Assembly (NCBI GenBank): GCA_024291935.2
Contig: CM044306.1
Coordinates: 17,245,001-17,309,000 of the forward strand
DNA from: Okapia johnstoni
Lineage: Eukaryota; Chordata; Mammalia; Artiodactyla; Giraffidae
Direction of reading: 5' to 3'
DNA: 64,000 bases
Positions 60,891 to 64,000 of this stretch are shown here, piece after piece (position 1 is the stretch's first letter; every line of letters starts with the position of its first letter). Made by a program: the position numbers and the translations under genes. The notes below the pieces were generated by a model. The model was given only the letters and a program-made list of their open reading frames with translations. It was not told the origin of the DNA and made no database searches.

Positions 60891-61079
60891 TCTGCCTGTG
60901 CCCCACAACCTGTCTTTCTGGGGTCCCCTGGGCTGACCTCACACTGAGAACACCAGCAGGCAGAAGCCCAGCACTCTGTTGGAAATCAGGAACCTGTCTC
61001 CCGGGAGCTTCTGGGATCCAGGAGACTGAAGGAATGAGATCTGAGACAAACAGGTCCCCACCCTCCTGCTCAGGAATGG

Positions 61080-61350
61080 AGTTTCAAAGGCGCAGATCAC
61101 AGGGGAAAATTATATTGTCAAAGAGGAAAACCGGCGCTGCCATCCCTCCTTCACTCATTAATTTCTGGGGAAGTATGAGCTGTCAGCAAGCAGCGGCCTC
61201 CAATTCAAATTACAGAATTTGAATTCTTAATTTCTCCTAATCCATCAGTGAGCTGCCTTCCCGGGCTAATATTAGCAGCGCTAGCGAGGCTTGTCGCGGA
61301 GTCATTGATGTCTCCCCTCCTCTGAAGAAACCCCTAATCGATAGGGCTGG
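61080..61350. promoter_or_regulatory. Putative conserved non-coding element with perfect inverted repeat
   Basis: A repeat-free block rich in homeodomain-like cores (CTCATTAATTTC, TTCTTAATTTCTCCTAATCC, GGCTAATATTAGCAGC, CCCTAATCGAT). It contains the inverted repeat AATTCAAATT-ACAG-AATTTGAATT at 61202-61225. It has no protein frame. It resembles a developmental enhancer upstream of the expected C1QL1 locus. Confidence 0.4.
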
Positions 61351-62123
61351 CCCTGGGGTGGGCCTCTCAGAGCCAGGCACCCCCCTCTCCCCACTCCCTC
61401 CCAGAAAGAGAGTGCAGAGTTTGGGGAGGCCCCTGGAGAGCAGAGGAGGTAGAGAAGGTGGGAGAGACCTGGCACGAGGGAGGGAGGGTGAGACGGGAGG
61501 AAAGACAAAATTAGTGAGACTCAGAGACATAGAGGCAGAGAGTGATGGAGAGACCAAGCCAGAGGCCCCAAGAGATGGATGGAGACTGAGGTGGAGAGGA
61601 GGGAGGGAGCCCTCTGGAACCCAGGGCCAAAGCGCACACTTTGACTTTCCTCTGGGAGAAAACACAGCAAAAGCCAATGCAAAGCCCCATGAGTCTCACA
61701 GCTCCATGGGGAGTGTTGTGTCCTAAGGAAAACGGGGGCCCCAGAACGCTAAGCCCACTAGTCCAAGGAGTGTTGTGAGACACAAGATGTGAACATGAAC
61801 GTGCCGGTTCCCTTCTTTCTCTCTCTGCCTCTCCTCCCTGTGCATCTCAGCTGTGTGGTCCTTCAGAAAGACCACTAACCTCCCCACGGCCAGACCGGTT
61901 CAGACCCCCTTCTGCCAGGAGTCCACCTGGCTTCGTCCTCTTGAGACAGACAGCTCCTGAGTGTCTGAGGGCTTATTTCTTCACCATCTTTTCTGTGAAG
62001 TCTCAAAGTTCCACTTTGCCCAGAGGAGTTCTGGAGTCAGACACTTTGAATCAAATCACAGCATGAAGGCCTCCTCTGCCAGGAAGCCCTCTTGGTTTCT
62101 GTCCAGCAGTACCATTTCTTTCC

Positions 62124-62236
62124 AGATCCCCTGGAGGAGGGAAAAGCTACCCACTCCAGTATTCTGGCCTGGAGAATTCCATGGACTGTATATAGTCCAT
62201 GGGGTCTCAAAGAGTCGCACACACGACTGACTTTCA
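62124..62236 (+). repeat. Bov-A-type SINE fragment, sense
   Basis: Words: CAGATCCCCTGGAGGAGGGA, CTACCCACTCCAGTATTCTG, GTCCATGGGGTCTCAAAGAG. Confidence 0.82.
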
Positions 62237-62369
62237 CCATCTCTTTACCTTTGGGTAATAGCGCCCTCCCCTGGTCAGCTACCTGGGTACTGGAGGGACT
62301 CCGTATCACTATTCTGGACAGGTAGGGAAAGCATGGGAGATGACCACCATTTGTACATTTCTTCTCTTT

Positions 62370-62670
62370 TTAAAAAAAATTTTTTTGTTTATTTGTTTGT
62401 TTTCCTTTTGGCTGCACTGGGTCTTTGTTGCTGTGCTGGCTTTCTCTAGTCGTAGCAAGTAGGGTCTCCTCTTTAGTTGAGGTGCATGGGCTTCTCATTA
62501 CAGTGGCTTCTCTTGTTGTGGAGCATGGGCTCTAGAGCTCGGGCTCAGTCGTGGTGGGCCACAGGCTTAGTTGCTCCGTGGCGTTTAGAATTTTCTTGGA
62601 CCAGGGATTGAACCTGTGTTCCCCGCATTGGCAGGAGGATTCCATACCACTGAGCCACCAGGGAAGTCCC
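62370..62670 (-). repeat. Antisense Bov-tA/CHR-type SINE
   Basis: Words: CCTTTTGGCTGCACTGGGTC, GCTTCTCTTGTTGTGGAGCA, TTGGACCAGGGATTGAACCT, CCACTGAGCCACCAGGGAAG. Confidence 0.88.
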
Positions 62671-62689
62671 ATCTGTGCATCTCTGATTT

Positions 62690-62850
62690 ATCTCTTCAAC
62701 AAGGCCAGGAGGTAAGTCCTATTATTACCCTTGTCGCTGGTGGGGAAACAAGCACAGTTATGCCATTTTTCCCAGGTCATGGGGCAGTGAAGTAGCTGTG
62801 TCAGGATTTGAACGCAAGCAGACTGACTACAAAGCAAAGTGGTTAATACC
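62690..62850. repeat. MIR-like ancient SINE
   Basis: AGTCCTATTATTACCCTTGT, GGTGGGGAAACAAGCACAGT, TGTCAGGATTTGAACGCAAG. Confidence 0.5.
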
Positions 62851-63059
62851 ATGTGACAGAATCTTGGATGAAAATCTCAAGGAATTGTATTTGGTGTGGT
62901 CCCTGTCCTTGCTGAACTACAAAAGGATGAAGGACACACCAGGCTGGCCTTGTGATGTCCTCAGAAGACCGCGGTTCCATCAGCCAGTCCTCTTATTAAC
63001 ATCCAGACAGCCTCGTACCTTCCACCCTCTCGTCCAGCTCACACTACCACCTTCTGCCT

Positions 63060-63330
63060 TCCTGTCTCCCCAAATCTGACCCTTCATCCAGGAGGCCTGA
63101 CTCATGTCAGGCCTTCAGCCAGTCGCCTTCCTGTAGCTCCTGTCCCTGACCCCAGTGGCCTGTCCCTCCCTGACCTGTCCTTGTTCTTTCTGTGAATGTC
63201 CTGCCTTCTCAGCAAGTTGTGAGCCTCTCTGTCCACAGCCTATGTACCCTCTGATGTCCTAGGCCCCAGCCTTGCTCACTCGAGAACTCAGTAAATATTT
63301 GTGGACTTATCAACTGATTGATTGGTGCAG
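63060..63330. repeat. L2-like LINE 3' fragment
   Basis: GCAAGTTGTGAGCCTCTCTG, then AACTCAGTAAATATTTGTGG and CTTATCAACTGATTGATTGG match the L2 3' end pattern (the element normally ends near such a TAAATATTTG motif). Confidence 0.55.
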
Positions 63331-64000
63331 TCAGACAGGAGACCTGGGACAAAGATGCCTGAGAACTAAGCAGTGTCCCTTTCACCCTGGGCCCCTGGGG
63401 AAGTGTCGGGGGTGGGGGGCGGGGCTGAAGACACAGTTGGAGACTCCAGGGCCCAGCAGGTATGAATGGCCTGATGTGGATAGTAAAGCTCTCTGCTGGC
63501 CCTCCGGGGACACTGTCTCCCCAGTTTGGAGGATTTGGGGATGTGAGAGGGGAAGGGAGAAGAGGGGCCTCTCACCTTGGGAAGGGAAGCTTACAGGCAG
63601 CCCTTGAAGTTCCCCACTCTCTCCAGGAGGCTCTGCCCAGTGTGGGAGGCAGACTCCAGACTCTTCCTCCAGGTCGTTGTCTCCACCCCTTTCTTAACTC
63701 TTGCTACTTCTCCTCTCCTATCCAATAGGCTGGACCTGAATTGAACTATCTTGAGCCAAACCTCTGAATTATACATGGACTGGCCAGTGAGCCCGCCACT
63801 CCAGATCAGTGGCAAGGGGAACTGGGAGGAGGCAGTTGCTGCCATCACTCTTGGTGTGAGTGAGTCTGTGCAGGTGCCAGGTGGAGTTCGAGGGGGTGGC
63901 ATGCTTGGGTGGGTGTAGATTTGGTGACTAAGGGGTGGTGGCTGTGCATGAACAAATATGGGTAGGAGTTGTGGGTTCTCAGACATTTTCCCGCTCTCTG

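Larger units (their letters stand above)
44781..64000. other. Intergenic region downstream of DCAKD
   Basis: No gene is recognised in these 19 kb. The long open frames in GC-rich parts (for example around 48.7-49.2 kb and 56.2-56.7 kb) have no recognisable domain or splice context. The region holds GC-rich islands, several AT-rich blocks with clustered homeodomain-type TAAT motifs, BovB and SINE insertions, L2 and MIR relics and a probable LTR. By mammalian synteny the next gene should be C1QL1, beyond the right edge. Confidence 0.7.

Noticed and set aside
44781..64000. C1QL1 exons
   Set aside because: I looked for collagen-like Gly-X-Y repeats and a C1q-domain frame on the plus strand and saw none. 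The gene is expected beyond the right edge.

Overview
The window is nuclear DNA from a ruminant, most likely cattle or a close bovid. Three things show this: introns with GT/AG splice signals, dense ruminant-specific retroposons (BOV-A2, tRNA-Glu-derived Bov-tA-type SINEs, BovB LINE fragments), and two genes that match mammalian proteins exon by exon. The species call rests on repeat type only. Nothing bacterial, viral-genomic or plasmid-like is present.

Layout. (1) 1-15203, minus strand: the 5' part of NMT1 (glycylpeptide N-tetradecanoyltransferase 1). Three coding exons (15203-15073, 4406-4298, 1687-1543) encode the first 128 residues; the catalytic part continues off the left edge. (2) About 15200-15640: a compact CpG-rich head-to-head promoter shared by NMT1 and DCAKD, with three ZNF143-type elements, an ETS site, an inverted CCAAT box and a YY1-type motif over the NMT1 start codon. 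(3) 15640-34886: a very long 5' untranslated intron (or introns) of DCAKD. It holds many SINEs, an intact-looking ROMO1 retrocopy with target-site duplication (17851-18283), a solo class I LTR nested in a SINE (22833-23307), a second CpG island that may be an alternative promoter (about 23690-23900), and another probable LTR (about 25737-26280). (4) 34998-43800, plus strand: the full DCAKD coding sequence in four exons (231 residues), with a 3' UTR and AATAAA signal at 44758. (5) 44780-64000: intergenic DNA with no recognisable gene. It contains GC-rich islands and several AT-rich, homeodomain-motif-rich blocks that look like conserved non-coding elements. In mammals the next gene on this side is C1QL1 (known synteny); it is not seen here.

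How the genes relate. NMT1 attaches myristate from myristoyl-CoA to N-terminal glycines. DCAKD is a putative dephospho-CoA kinase, the last step of CoA synthesis. A shared promoter would therefore couple a CoA-thioester consumer with a CoA-synthesis enzyme; this link is inference. No novel defence or mobile system was found. The most notable items are the intact ROMO1 retrocopy, the promoter architecture, the nested retroelements, the local duplications in DCAKD introns and the candidate enhancers downstream of DCAKD.
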